Positions 44,425-55,990 of a stretch of 64,000 bases of DNA are shown here, piece by piece. The first letter of the stretch is position 1. Each line of letters starts with the position of its first letter. Below the pieces are notes generated by a model. That model made no database searches and had not been told where the DNA came from. It saw only the letters and a list, made by a program, of their open reading frames with translations. A program made the position numbers and the translations under genes. This DNA comes from Tupaia tana (lineage: Eukaryota; Chordata; Mammalia; Scandentia; Tupaiidae): the NCBI GenBank assembly GCA_026018925.1, contig JAKSZU010000018.1:3442920-3506919 (forward strand). Reading direction: 5' to 3'.

Positions 44425-44635
44425 AGTGCTTGCTACCCGGCCAGGACGTTTATAACGCGTGTCACCATTAACCCCCAGGAGCCAGGTTCTAAAGACTGTC
44501 ATGTTTTACATACGGGGAATCGAGGGAAGAGAAGGAAGGGACTCACCTATCTGCACAGCAAATAAGATGACGGGGCTGGGATTTGAACCCCGGCAGGCAT
44601 AGGCTTCCGACCCCCCCCCCCCCCCCCCCCAGTCA
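44425..44635 (-). repeat. MIR SINE, minus strand, with internal poly-C expansion
   Basis: GCTTGCTACCCGGCCAGGACG, TTTATAACGCGTGTCACC, ATTAACCCCCAGGAGCC, TTTTACATACGGGGAATCG, GGGACTCACCTATCTGCAC, AAGATGACGGGGCTGGG and TTTGAACCCCGGCAGGC follow reverse MIR. A run of 20 C at 44611-44630 sits where MIR would read 'gactccagagcc', so the run probably grew inside the relic. Confidence 0.72.
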
Positions 44636-45044
44636 GCTGCCTCTGCCCTTAGCCCTAGGTGGGAGGGCTCAAATGTGGGGGCTTGGGTGACTGTAGGATT
44701 CCAGGGCATTGCCAGTCCTGTTTTCCCTGCTGAGCCCGGACGGAGGCAGGGGTGTGCAGAGACTCCCCAAGTCACTCGTGGGCACACAGGAGCTCTTTGA
44801 GCTGTGTGCCCTTAACCCTGCCCTGTCACCACGAGGCCTTGGCCAGAGTGGCGAAGCCCAGACGGGTGGCACAGTGACATGCCCTGAGTGCAGCCCAGGG
44901 AAGGGGTGCTCCCCCATGGGCTCTGCAAGTTCCGTGCCTCTCCGCCCCTCGGGTGCAGGGCCTGAGGCCCAGTGTGGAGCTGGAGCGGAGCCACCCTGCC
45001 AGGGTCACCGCGGTCACCTGTACAGCTCCACCCCGTCCGGCTCT
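44636..45044. other. GC-rich unique sequence
   Basis: Nothing is recognised. Confidence 0.5.
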
Positions 45045-45180
45045 CTCCGCGAGGAGTGATCTATGACCCCATTAGCACGGAGGCCTCCAAAGGGCTCCAG
45101 GATGGATTACCAGCTGCCTCGCCAGAGCGGGAGGCACGAACACGTGCAGGTGAAAAATGAACTTCATCAGACTCCGCGGG
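45045..45180. promoter_or_regulatory. Weak candidate conserved noncoding block
   Basis: GTGATCTATGACCCCATTAGC, GGATGGATTACCAGC and GGTGAAAAATGAACTTCATC form a modest AT-rich island with ATTAG and GGATTA cores. Confidence 0.27.
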
Positions 45181-46860
45181 GCTCGGGACCATCCGTCAGC
45201 GGCAGCCAGGCCCCGGGGGAGCACACCCTTGCCGGATGGGCGGGCGCTGCAGACCCCCTCAGGGCGCCCTCTCGCACTGGCCTCCTGGTGGCTCCCCACG
45301 GCCAGGGAGGGCGGTCTGCCAGGAGGGAGGCCTCACTCTGTGCAGCACTGGGTCTCTGTCCAGCCATCTCTCCCCCCAGATAGTGACTCTGACCGTGGGG
45401 GCCGTGCCCTACCCCCGGGGGAGTCCCAGCTCCATGAAGATGGTGCCGGGGCCCGGGGAGGCGGAGCAGGACCTGGCCTGCACACGGACACGCAGACACC
45501 ACCATGCACCCCTCTCACGTCCTGCCCCCAACCTGGACAAGTGACAGGCTGGAGGTGCCTGCCCCACAACACCTGCCACGGTTACTGTCTGGGCACCGTC
45601 CCAAGCCCTGTGCCGCCGGGCTGAGGGTGGTACAAAGCGCTTCCTTGGCGAGAACAGGCTTGTCTCCCAGCTGGCAAAGCGGCACAGGGCCCAGGCAGGT
45701 GCCAGGGAGCCAGCGAGGCTTTTATGACAGGAAGAGGCTCTGGAAAGCTTCTGGCCCCTCGGAGGCCAGGGCAGGCGGGAGCAGCGTGCCCAGCATAGGC
45801 CCAGCTGGGTCTGCAGTGGCCACTGTGAGGCTGGACCTCCCACCTGGTGGGGAGCTTCCAGAGAGCCCGGGGCACAGAAATGGCCGGCAAGGCCCAGCCA
45901 GGCCCGGCTGGTACCCGCTCCCGGGCTGCCCCTCAGGCAGTTTCAAGGCCCTCCAGAGCGGGCTTAGCTGGCTGCCCCACACGGAGGCTCTGCAGGTGCA
46001 CCACCAGGACACTCCACATGCCTGGCCGGGCGGGCGCTCTTCGTGAGGCCTAGCTGGTGTGCAGGGCAAGTGGGGCCGGGGGTCAGGGACGGAAAGCAAG
46101 TCCCCTCTCAGGATGGTGACAAGACCACTTGCCGAGCCCCACGATTTTCTCGTAGCGCCCCATGGCATTGGCGCTACCGACGGCTCTACCATAGGCACGG
46201 GTACGGGAGCTCAGAGGGGTCAGAAGAGTGCTCCGAGGTCACACAGCAACTAAACAGCAGCAGTGGGAGCAAGCCGGGGCCCCTGTGCCCACCTGCTGTG
46301 CCAGGCCTGGCAGCCCGAGGCCACCCTGTACCCTAACACCCTCACGGGGTCCCAGCCAGCAGGTGTCAGCGCCTCTCGTTCCGCTCAGAAAGGGCCCAGG
46401 CTGGCTGATCCCGTCGGCCTTGTCCACGCCGGCACACCCACCCTCGCCGAGCCCTCGCACCTGTAAGGGCAGGAAGGCCAAGGAGGGTACTCTGGGAATG
46501 ACAGGGGGCAGGCTGCACCGTGGGCACAGGGACAGCAGCGTTACCGCGTTCTGGGGGACCTGATGGAGTCTGAAGCAAACTGTGGTGGCTGCCAGTCCTG
46601 CGAGGTATGGTCAGGGCTGATGGTGACAGCCTCTGGGCCGAGGACACACCCTGGGGCCGCAGGCACAGCCAGAACCAGCGGCCCACTGTGTGCCTGGCTC
46701 TCCAGGCCACAGGACTGTGCCTCAGTGACATTAACGGCAGAGCCCCGGGGCCAGCGGCAACAGCACCCCCAATGCCCTGCACTGTCCCTTCTGCCCCTGC
46801 TCGTCCACCCACGCAGACAGACGCCCATGGGGCACGAAGAGGGCACAGCCTGGGTGTGCG
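45181..46860. other. GC-rich sequence with a possible MIR trace
   Basis: At 46,190-46,285, GAGCTCAGAGGGGTCAGAAG followed by CGAGGTCACACAGCAACTAA resembles reverse MIR. Nothing else is recognised. Confidence 0.45.
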
Positions 46861-47365
46861 CGTGTATGATGGCTGTGCTGCGCATGTATGCGAGCGTGTG
46901 GCGGGCCACCCATGTGAGATGGCTGTGCGTGTGCATGTATGCGAGCGTGTGGTGGGCCACCCGTGTGAGATGGCTGTGCTGCGCATGTATGCGAGCGTGT
47001 GGCGGGCTACCCATGTGAGATGGCTGTGCGTGTGCATGTATGCGAGCGTGTGGCGGGCCACCCGTGTGAGATGGCTGTGCGTGTGCATGTATGCGAGCGT
47101 GTGGCGGGCCACCCGTGTGAGATGGCTGTGCTGCGCATGTATGCGAGCGTGTGGCGGGCCATCCATGTGAGTATGTGCTGTGCGTGTGCATATATGCGAG
47201 CATGTGGTGGGCCATCCATGTGAGTGTGTGCTGTGTGTGCGCATGTATGTGAGTGTGTGGCGGGCCATCCATGTGAGTATGTGTAGTGTGTGCACATGCA
47301 TGTGAGTGTGTGGCGGGCCATCCGTGTGAGTGTGTGCTGTGTGTGTGTGTGTGCAGGTGTCCGCT
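46861..47365 (+). repeat. GT-rich minisatellite, 50/51-bp unit
   Basis: About ten units are anchored by ATGGCTGTG starts at 46869, 46919, 46970, 47020, 47071 and 47122, so spacings are 50, 51, 50, 51 and 51. Two unit types differ after ATGGCTGTG: a 50-bp type with CTGCGCATG and a 51-bp type with CGTGTGCATG. A shared core is ATGCGAGCGTGTGGCGGGCC. The right edge decays into GTGTGAGTATGTG and then plain GT sequence. Frames through it on both strands are by-products. Confidence 0.95.
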
Positions 47366-49739
47366 ATGTGCGTGTTAGGCTATGTGAGATGCTATGTACA
47401 CGCGTGCATGCACCAGGGCCAGGAGGTGGGACCCAGCGTGCCACAGAAGTCCCAGGTTGGCGAGTGGAGCCTGCTCTGCTCCAATGGCCGGGGCAGATTC
47501 AGGGGGACGAGGCCTGCCCAGGCACCTGCCCGACTGCACACGCTCCGAGTGCTCCTAGTCTGCTCCTGTCCCCACTCTGCCCATCCAGGCACCCCTGGCA
47601 TCTGGGCTTGGGCTCCCAGCCTGGGTCAGCCCACAGGCCTGGGGCAGGGCTCTGTGCTCTCCAGGCCTTCCCGTGGGAAAATGAGGGGCTACAGTGTCCC
47701 GTGGGGTCCCTGGGCGTGACCAGCAACAGTTTAACCCAGTTCTCCCCAGGGGGCAACTGGTCCCCACAGGTCCTGGGAGCGAGGAGCTCACACCCAGAGC
47801 CTCGTGTGTGGGGTCGATCCTGTCTGGTGACCACAGAGGGTTCCCTGCCCCCCAGCCAGGGTTTGGGGATGAAGGAAGGGCCCCAAAGGCCAAGATAAGG
47901 TGGGACTCACGGGTGACAAGAGGGGCCCTGGGCAGAGGAGATACGCCCTCGGAGGCCGCCTGCACCCACCCGGCCCAGCGGGAGAGAGATAACCACACCA
48001 CACACTGTGGCCGCCGGGTGGGGCCTGCTGCTGGAAGGGCTGCAAGGGGCTGCGGCCCGCCTCACGCCAGTCAGCCAGGAAAGCCTGGGCCGGGACCTGG
48101 ACACTTCGGTTCTCCTGGGCTCAGGCTGTGGCAGGAGCTGGGGTCTAGATTTGCTACTCCCGCCACTGGTTCCCCCAATTACTCCCCGCGCGGAGGAGGG
48201 ACAACAGCAGAGGGGAGTGGCGTGAGGATGCCCAGACGGCTGGGGACATGAGGGATAAGAGGGACCAGCCCCGTGGGCCCAGACTGGGTCTCCATGACAG
48301 TTACTGCCCACATCCGTCCAGAGGGCAGTCCCTGCAGGGCGTGCTAGGCGGGTGGTGTGCCAGGCACACGGGCTGCTCGTGGTCGTAAAGCAGGGGTGGG
48401 CGTCACCACCATGTGGCTGAACACTCCAGCTGCCTCCCAGGATGGGGCCGGCGATACAGGACGCCAGTCTGAGAAGCAAGCCCAGGATCTGGCTCGGCTA
48501 CACCGTGGAGGAAGTCCTGCCGGCCAGTGTGGACCTGCCTCCTTGGCCCTCTGGCTCTCAGTCCTTGCCCCTGGCACCGGCTAGGGAGTGGGCCTGTCAC
48601 CAGGAGATGAGGCCTTCCAAGGGAGAGGACCATTCTCCTTAACCCGTGTTCCCAGTGGGGTGCTCATGCCGGTGACAGAGCCCTTCCTGGGGACAGGGCT
48701 GTCTGCACAAGGCCCAGGCTGAGGCTGAGCCAGCTCCCAGGAGAAGATCTGCAACCCTCCCTGCACCAGGATGTGGGGTAGCAGACGGGGCTGCAGGCCA
48801 GGGCCCACGCCTCCGCCAGCCTTCCACGAGGGGACCCTCAGCCCTGGTGACCGAGAGGGAGGCCTCTCCAGAGGGAACTCACACCTGGTGCCAGCCACCC
48901 CTTGGGGACAGGGAGGTGGCCCAGCCCCTGCCAGCCAGGACAGAGGAGAGGACAAGGCACTCCGCCTCCCTGTGGCCGAGAGGTACGGTGCCCCGCTGGG
49001 CCGACGCGACACAGACGTCCATGGGAAACCCCGAGAGATAACCCTCTGTCCTCCAAGGTTCAGACACGGCTTCCTGTGAGCCGGAAATCCCCCTGGCACT
49101 TACGGCCCACCAGGACTGTCCTGCCACCCACACCATTCACACGTCACCCCAACATTCCAGGCTTAAGATCCAAGGTCGAAATGTGGTGGGGGGAGGTGGG
49201 CTGGGCCACTCCAGCTCAGTGCCCCCACGCCAGCACCGCACAGCAGCAGGAGCAGCCTGGGACGCCAGCAGGCCCCGCAGCCCTGGCAGTGGTGGGACCC
49301 ACAGCTTCCACGCCTCTTCCTCTGTCTGCCCGCCCTCCCCCTCACGGCCACGCCCCTCTCCCAGCTGCCTTGCAAAGCCGCAGCCGCCAGCTCTTTGCCG
49401 GGCACATGAGGCACTGAGGCACCGGTGGCTTGGCAGAGCCAGCACTGAGGGGTGCAGCCGCAGCCCCGGCCCTCCCCCGAGTCCTGGGCTGGCCTCCAGC
49501 AACTGGCCGCAGTGGTGACAGCGCACCTCCCACGGCTCTGAGAACAGAGCCAGGCTGTGCCCGTGCGTCCCCAGCACGGACCACACACCCAGCGGGCAGG
49601 CTGTACCTCTGACTGCGCCCAAACCTGCCCTTACGGAGACAGGGCGGCAGGCCAGCTCACCCAGCCACCCTCCCATGGGGGCCGGGGGTCCGAGGATGGG
49701 GGGTCTCAGCTACAGCGACAGTAACCCTGGGGCAGGGCA
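47366..49739. other. GC-rich unique sequence
   Basis: An isolated AT-richer word TCTAGATTTGCTACTCCCGC at about 48,144-48,165 and CCCCAATTACTCCCCGCG after it may be a small regulatory core. No exon or repeat is recognised. Confidence 0.45.
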
Positions 49740-49930
49740 TCGGCGCTCACTGTGCACCGGGCACCGTGCCGAGACGGGACCCAGAAGCCTCCCCGTGCTG
49801 GGGCCCACGCTCCTCCACGACCCCCACTGTACACATGGGGAGCAGGGCTCGGAGGGCCGGGGAGGGGACTCCAGGGGCAGCCGCACACGGCAGTGCTGGG
49901 AGACGGGCCGGGACGCTGAGCTGTGGGGAC
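49740..49930 (-). repeat. MIR-like fragment, minus strand
   Basis: GCGCTCACTGTGCACCGGGC, ACCGTGCCGAGACGGGACCC and CACTGTACACATGGGGAGCAG have the reverse MIR order ('gcgcttactatgtgccaggc' through 'cattttacagatgaggaaac'). Confidence 0.5.
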
Positions 49931-52900
49931 ACCGCGAGGTGCTGCCGCCAGCACCCCCTCCACAGCGGGCTGCACCCCTGCTCTCACTTCTCTCCCCCGC
50001 TCTTCTCTTATTTGACGAGAACGATAGAAACCAGAGAAGTGGCACGTGTGTCCTGGTTTGCCGGGGACCGCTCGGCTCCCCATCCCCATAATAACAGGAA
50101 GCACAGCACCTCCCGTGCCCGAGTGCCCTGGCTTAGACCTACCTACAGCCAGGAAAGCTCTCTACCCCCCTGAGCTGAAAAGGGGTGACAGTGAGAGCAA
50201 GGGGAAGGCCTGAGCATGGAGCAATCCCTGGAGGCTTCCAGGAAGAGGTGGGGAAGGCACGACCTAGGCCAGTGCTCACCTTCGTGCCTGTGATTTGGGA
50301 CTGCCTGGGGGTGTGGGGAAGCACAGGCACCGGGAGCCCGCAGTTTGAGGCTGCGTGGGCAGGGGCCCACCGGTCGGCCAGCGGAGTGAGGAAGAAGCCG
50401 AAGGACAACGGGAGCTGAGGGGACCGAGGAGCAGCTGGCCCCCAGGGCCGTCGTGCGCGGACAGGACACGATGCTGGCAGGCCCTGGGGCCACAAATGCC
50501 ACGTGCCAGAGAGATGGAACAGAAAGCCCTGAAGCCCCTCCCAGTTCCGTGACCGGCCAGGTCTGGGCCTTGCTGGGACCTGTTCCAGCCGGGGCTCTAC
50601 GCCCACTCCAGGACCCCGGGACCCAGCCCAGCCCAGAGCTGCACCCGCACCACCTCAAGCACACGGAGCCCCCAGATGCCCGTGTGGCGGCTACCCCCGC
50701 CTGCCCTGGCAGCACAGCCTGTCCCAGGCCGGAACACCAGAGCCTGTCCTGCAGCTGACTCTGGAGAACCTTCTGGATTTCTCAAAGCTTAGCAAACGTC
50801 TTTCTAAGTGAGGCTGGACTTCCTGTATCTGAGGTCAGGTCCCACTGGCTCAGGACAGCAGCTCCGGGCCACACGGCCTCAGCCCTGCCTCCTGCTCTGC
50901 CATCCACGTGACCAGCTGGGCACCCATCGTCACGTCACCGACTCCACGCGTGTCCTCACCTGCGTCACAGGCACCAACACGCTACACCGCGGGGTGTGAG
51001 GACCCGGCAGGCAGAGGTGAGCCCCGTGCCCAGCTGTTCCAGTCCCTGCCACTGTTCAGACGGGGCCCAGCCTGGACCGGAGGCCCAGGAAGCCCTGCCC
51101 CTCCACAGACTCCCCGCAGGCCTCACCACACCTGCCTGCTTGCTGTCACGCATGGGGCACACCCTGCCACGGCGGTAGTTAGGAGGACGGGTCCTGCTGG
51201 CCGCGGCCGGAGCCAGCCAGAAGCGGGTCCAGACCAGAGGTGCATACGTGCCACACAGGGAGCCGGGGCGCCAGGGCTGCAGCGTCCCCTCGGAGGCGGA
51301 GCCCCTCTGCTCGCTCCTTGCACCCTCTCTACTGCACCTGCAGCTGCGGTCGGCCTGGCTCTTCCCTCAGCCCCTCCTGCCCTTCCCCTCCCACTTCCAG
51401 AGCAGCAGGTAGTTCGGGAACCACGTCATCCAGGTTACAGACCCAGCTCTGTCCTGGGCAGGGGGGCAGCCTCAGTTTCCCCATGGTGCCCAGGGACCAG
51501 CAAGCAGGAGCAGCAGACACTCCTGAGCCTACCCTCTGGGCCAGCCCAGGCTTCGTAAGGCCACACAGAACAAGGAAGGTGTACGGCAGGGGCCGGGCGT
51601 GTCCCCAGGGAGTACCCCCACGGGCTAGCAGTTGGAGCCTCGAGGCACCACCATGCCCCTTAGAGTCCTCAATGCCTATGCTCGAGCCCCTGAACTCAGA
51701 CCAGGGCCACCATGCCAGCCCTGCCCGTCCCCTCGGCCAGCACACCACCACCGCCATGCGCCACGGTGCCCCTGCAGCCTCACGGCTCGGCCTTTGGCCC
51801 CTCCCTCCCACTTGTCTCCTCTCCTGGAAGTCTGGGCACCACCCCGAGACCCACGCACCCTCTCCTCCCAGCCCTGCAAGGCCGTCCCTGGGGACTCACC
51901 TAGCAGGCGCGCTTTCCACTCGGCGCTCTCCTGGTCCATGAGCCTGGCCCTCAGCCCTGGCCCCCCTGCCTGGCCACCTGCGAGCAGCGCAGGGGAGGGT
52001 GAGCGGGTGGAGCCGCCAAGCTCCCCGTCTTGGCCCGTTGCGATTGAGTCTCAGGCACAAACGCTGGGGCACAGCTGAGCGAGCCGAGCGTGCGAGCCAA
52101 GGCTCAGGACAGAGCAAGCCACGGCACAGCCGCTCACAGGCCCTCCCCCGCCCTCCAGCCTCCACCCTGCCTGGCACGCTGCACCGTGAGCTGCACACCA
52201 GCCAGGGCGGCCCAGGGCGGCTGCAGCAGGGAGGCGCGAGGCCACTTCCGGCCTTCCCTGTCAGCCCTGGCTGCGCTTCTCCATAGCACTGGAGCTGGGG
52301 TGTCAGAGGCCCTGAGGAGCAGAGATCTCGATCCCAGGGGGCCGCTGGAGAGGCTCCCCAAAGGGCACCCCATTTGTTCACTGAGCCCAACGATGTTGCC
52401 GAGCCCCTGCCCACCCCCCGCCCCAGAGCGCTGCAATGCCGCCAGGTGGTCAGGATCGCACGGCCAGCTCGGCTCGCCGGGCCAGGACAGGGGCTGCGAC
52501 AGGGCAAGTGTGGGACGGAGGAGGGGTCTGGCCCGCCTGCAGAGCAGGGCGAAGGAGCTGACCGCCATCGGTCTTGGCTCTCAGGGTCTTCTTCCCTAAA
52601 GGACCCCCCCCTACCTTACTAGGGTCTGGATGTCCACTGTAAGTGCACCTCCTCCCTGTCGCCCTCCTGGTTTACACTGGGCTCTCTCTGCCAGTCTGCC
52701 CCTAGGTTAGGGTCCATCTCAGTATAACTGGGGACAGGCGACCTGCTCGGGGGCTGAGGTGGGGCTTGGCTGCTTTCTGAGGGAAGAGGGGCCCAGAGGG
52801 ACGCCCAGGCGCCCAGTGGAGGGCCCACGGCTGTTTCTCAGGGCACGCTGGTAAGAAGCCAGGGGCAGTGGCAGCCCACGGGGCTTTGGCTATGTGCCTG

Positions 52901-53516
52901 GGGCTTCACTACGCCACCTCCTGGGGAACCACGCCAAACCACACGGAGAGTGTCCTGGGACACGCACACACCCAGCCCTCCCCCCCCACCCCACACACGG
53001 CCAGCAGGGTGGCCGGGTTGACAGCAGCCATCCCAGTCCTACACGCAGTCACGGAGCGTGTCCGCAGTGACGAGGCAGGCCGTCATCACCCCACCCAGGC
53101 TGACCCAGAAAGCTCAGGGGCTGAGCCCGGCCATCTGGAGGGCAGTCCTGGCAAGGGGCCGTGGGAGTGCCCGCAGGGCCACTCCTCAGTTACGAAGACG
53201 AACCCCAGACCCCACGGCAGAGAGCGCTGCCCGTCCAACCCAGCCAGGGGGCCCATGGAGCAGGTTAGATGGCGGCCCTGAGGTGACCGCGCCTGGCCTG
53301 GAGCTGCGAATGCGCCACTTTGGAAGGACAAAGGGCTTCACACATGATTCAGCCGTGGGCCCCAAGGTGGGGCGAGGACTTTGGGTTACCTGGTGCGCCC
53401 TGTGGACTCCTCACAAGGGAGCCAGGGGTGGGGGTGCACTGGCAGAGCAGTGGCCGGGCTGCGTCTCGGGAGACCCACGCTGGTCTCTGACCACCTGGCC
53501 CAAGAAAGAACAAGCA
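49931..53516. other. GC-rich unique sequence
   Basis: A plus-strand MIR trace is possible at 51,405-51,500 (GGTTACAGACCCAGCTCTGTC then CAGCCTCAGTTTCCCCATGG). A run of C and CA words lies at 52,979-53,000. No exon is recognised in 3.5 kb. Confidence 0.42.
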
Positions 53517-53708
53517 TCTGTCTTTTTTTTTTTTTTAGAATTATTTTATTTGACTTTATTTATTTATTTTTCATTTGACCAGAAAGGGACAGAGAGAGAA
53601 AGAGAAAGTGAGCAAGACGCCAGGTCCAGGACTCGAACCACAGTCAGCCATGTGGGAGTCCAGTGCCCTTAACCACCACACCGCTTGCCGGCCCCAGGCT
53701 TCTGTCTT
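53517..53708 (-). mobile_element. tRNA-derived SINE, family B, copy 4, with target-site duplication
   Basis: A long T-rich left edge (the A tail on the minus strand), CATTTGACCAGAAAGGGACAG, GAAAGTGAGCAAGACGCC, GGACTCGAACCACAG (reverse B-box) and a head ending ACACCGCTTGCCGGCCCC match family B. TCTGTCTT occurs on both sides, at 53517-53524 and 53701-53708, with further imperfect similarity upstream, consistent with a target-site duplication. Confidence 0.84.
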
Positions 53709-54214
53709 AGGCTACGAGGTTTGCGGTGCTGGTGATGCAGCCACAGGGGCCCGCTGTGAGCGCAGACTGTCCCGGGGCAGCGGGAGCTCAGGATGTGCAT
53801 GCCCCTGTGCGCTGAGTCGGTGCCACCCACCCTTCTGAGGGCCACAGACGCCGAAGGGGGACCCCCAGGTGAACGTGGAGTGTCCTGACCCTGATCTGGT
53901 CTCACGGGGACCCCGGGCAGCAAGGGCTGCTGGCCTCTACTGTCTACGCGGGTCCTCAGAGGCTTTGGAGTTAGGCTGCTCTGAGCAGTGGTGGGACAGG
54001 GACCATCCCGGCCAACTCCCCACACCTCACTACAACCCTGAGAATGTCCAGTTGACACTACGCTGGGCCCTGGAGAGAGAAGGAAGGTTCTGGAACACCA
54101 CTCTGGGCCCAGGGAATTCAGGAAGATGCACACCCCCTCTGCTTATAGGAACCTCATTTCCTGGTCACCTCTCCCCAACTCGGCTAAGGCCCCCCAACAC
54201 CCGCTGATTGAAGG
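53709..54214. other. GC-rich unique sequence
   Basis: Nothing is recognised. Confidence 0.5.
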
Positions 54215-54290
54215 CTGGTGTTCACGCAAGACACGTTTACTGAGCACTGACCCCGCGCTGTGCAGGGACTAGAGAGACAGGGACAGAGGC
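54215..54290 (-). repeat. L2- or MIR-like 3' end, minus strand
   Basis: ACACGTTTACTGAGCACTGAC followed by CCGCGCTGTGCAGGGAC resembles 'aaatatttactgagcacctactgtgtgccaggcac'. Confidence 0.5.
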
Positions 54291-54339
54291 TCCAGGCCCT
54301 GTGGACAGGGCAAGCCCTAGTGAGGGCACCAGCAGCCTC

Positions 54340-54625
54340 AGGGCCTTTGCAACGGAGCTCTCAGCCCGATGCCACCTCCTTAGCGAGGCCATCCGTGACC
54401 AGCCTAAAGTGACGCCCTTCTCTCTCCACGTCTCCTGGCCCTCGATTTCCTTCACGGCCCTGAACTCACACCCACTGGCTTACTTGTGGGTTACCTGCCT
54501 CCCTCTTGAACGAAAGTTCCCAGGGCAGAGGTGTGCGTCGGCCTGGTGCACAGCCGTGCCCTCAGCGGCCAGCCCAGTCTCTGGCGCACAGTAGGTGCTC
54601 GGTAAATATTTGTGCCCAAGCGCAC
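54340..54625 (+). repeat. L2 LINE 3' end, plus strand
   Basis: GATGCCACCTCCTTAGCGAGG, CCATCCGTGACCAGCC, CTGGCTTACTTGTGGG, CTTGAACGAAAGTTCCCAGGG and GTCTCTGGCGCACAGTAGG then TGCTCGGTAAATATTTGTGC follow the L2 3' region to its terminus ('cctggcacatagtaggtgctcaataaatatttgttg'). It ends about where L2 should end. Confidence 0.8.
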
Positions 54626-55101
54626 AGGCAATGGTGGTGCCGAAGCAGAGCAGGCGTGCGAACGCACACTCAAAGCCGCCTGGGGGAGACACAGCAAGGG
54701 AGGCGCCCAGCCGGACCCACACTGCTGAGGGCTGGGCCCCGACGCCAGCCCGGCCACAGCGGGGGAAAGCGACTGCAATGCAGTGAAGGGCGGGGTCCTG
54801 TGCCGGTGACAGGGCCCCCCCGTGGCCTGGGACCACCCCACCCTATCCTCCAGAGTCACCGCTGCAGCTCGGCTCAGCCTGCTCTTTCCGAACCCTCTCT
54901 GTCTCTGGGGCGAGAGAGACTTCCGGGTGAAGTCTCAGTCCTGTAGTTACGGTCCTCAGCCGCAGCCAATCAGAGCCAGGACAGGGTGCACCCCGCGACT
55001 GCCTGTTTTAGGGCGCCTCCCCTAAAGTCGGTCTCGCCAGCGTTTGAAAGACCTCATGATCCCGCCCAGAGCCCGGGCGACCGTCAGTTTCAGGACAGGG
55101 G
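54626..55101. other. GC-rich sequence with a CCAAT-like site
   Basis: CAGCCGCAGCCAATCAGAGCC at 54,958-54,978 contains a good CCAAT box followed by GCGCC-rich DNA. A promoter is possible but no transcript feature is visible. Confidence 0.35.
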
Positions 55102-55141
55102 CCCTGTGGCCCTGTGGCCCTGTGGCCCTGTGGCCCTGTGG
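55102..55141 (+). repeat. Perfect 8-bp tandem repeat, five units
   Basis: CCCTGTGG is repeated five times without change. Confidence 0.97.
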
Positions 55142-55844
55142 CACTTACGTTGATGTTTGCCTTGTTTTTCAACTGCCCGGTTAAATTCTCTTTTCACGAC
55201 AATCTAAGCCAGTTACAGACACACGGGCACACGTGGGCAGAGGAAGCGGCGGAGAGGACCAGCACGGGGTGGGTTGGCACGGGGGAGCGGGCGGGTAAGC
55301 GCAGCAGGGCCTTCGGGCCAGTGGCTCCCGGGGAGAGGGAGATGTGGGCAAGGGCGTCCCAGGCCGTGGGCTGCATCTCCTGCCCCGACTTGCGGGCTGA
55401 GTTCCGCTCCATTCCAGGAAGCCCCGGGAAGAGAACCAGCCCTGCCGGCAGCGGACGGCCCTGAGCTGGAAGCATTGGAGGCAGGCTAGGGGCGGGCGTG
55501 GGGGTGGGCGGACGCTGGGAGGGGCAGGCCGGGGTGCGGGTGGGGGGCTACGGCAAGGCCAGCACCCCCACCGCACCCCAGCAGCTGCGTGGTGGAGGGG
55601 CAGACGCTCCCCGGGTGCCTGGTGTCGGCGCAGTGCCGCAGCCACTCCAGGCAGGCCTGCCAAGGACTCGGCACGGAGCCAAGAACCCAAGTGCGGCCTG
55701 CCTTCCTGACGGGGCCCAGCCGGTGGAGCCCACGTGGCCAGCACCGAGGACACAGCGCCGTCCCAGGGCCAGGTTCCTGGTGGTCAGTGCCCACTTTTGC
55801 CGCCAGGACTGCCTCCCACGTCGCCACGTGCCCGGCTCTGCTCT
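55142..55844. other. GC-rich unique sequence
   Basis: An AT-richer word CCTTGTTTTTCAACTGCCCGG and GGTTAAATTCTCTTTTCACG sit at 55,160-55,200. No gene is recognised. Confidence 0.45.
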
Positions 55845-55990
55845 GAGCATGTGACGCAGACAGACCCTGAGTCCTCACAGCAAGCCCTTCTACGGATGGG
55901 GAAACCAAAGTACCTGCCCGATGTGAGGCTCGGACGGGGCAGAGCCGGGCTCCGACCTCGCAGTAGACACCCTCCCCACCGCACCCCACG
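55845..55990 (-). repeat. MIR SINE, minus strand
   Basis: GAGTCCTCACAGCAAGCCC, TTCTACGGATGGGGAAACC, AAAGTACCTGCCCGATGTG, GGGGCAGAGCCGGGCTCCGAC follow reverse MIR from the 'atcctcacaacaaccc' region through 'gcagagccgggattcgaac'. Confidence 0.72.
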
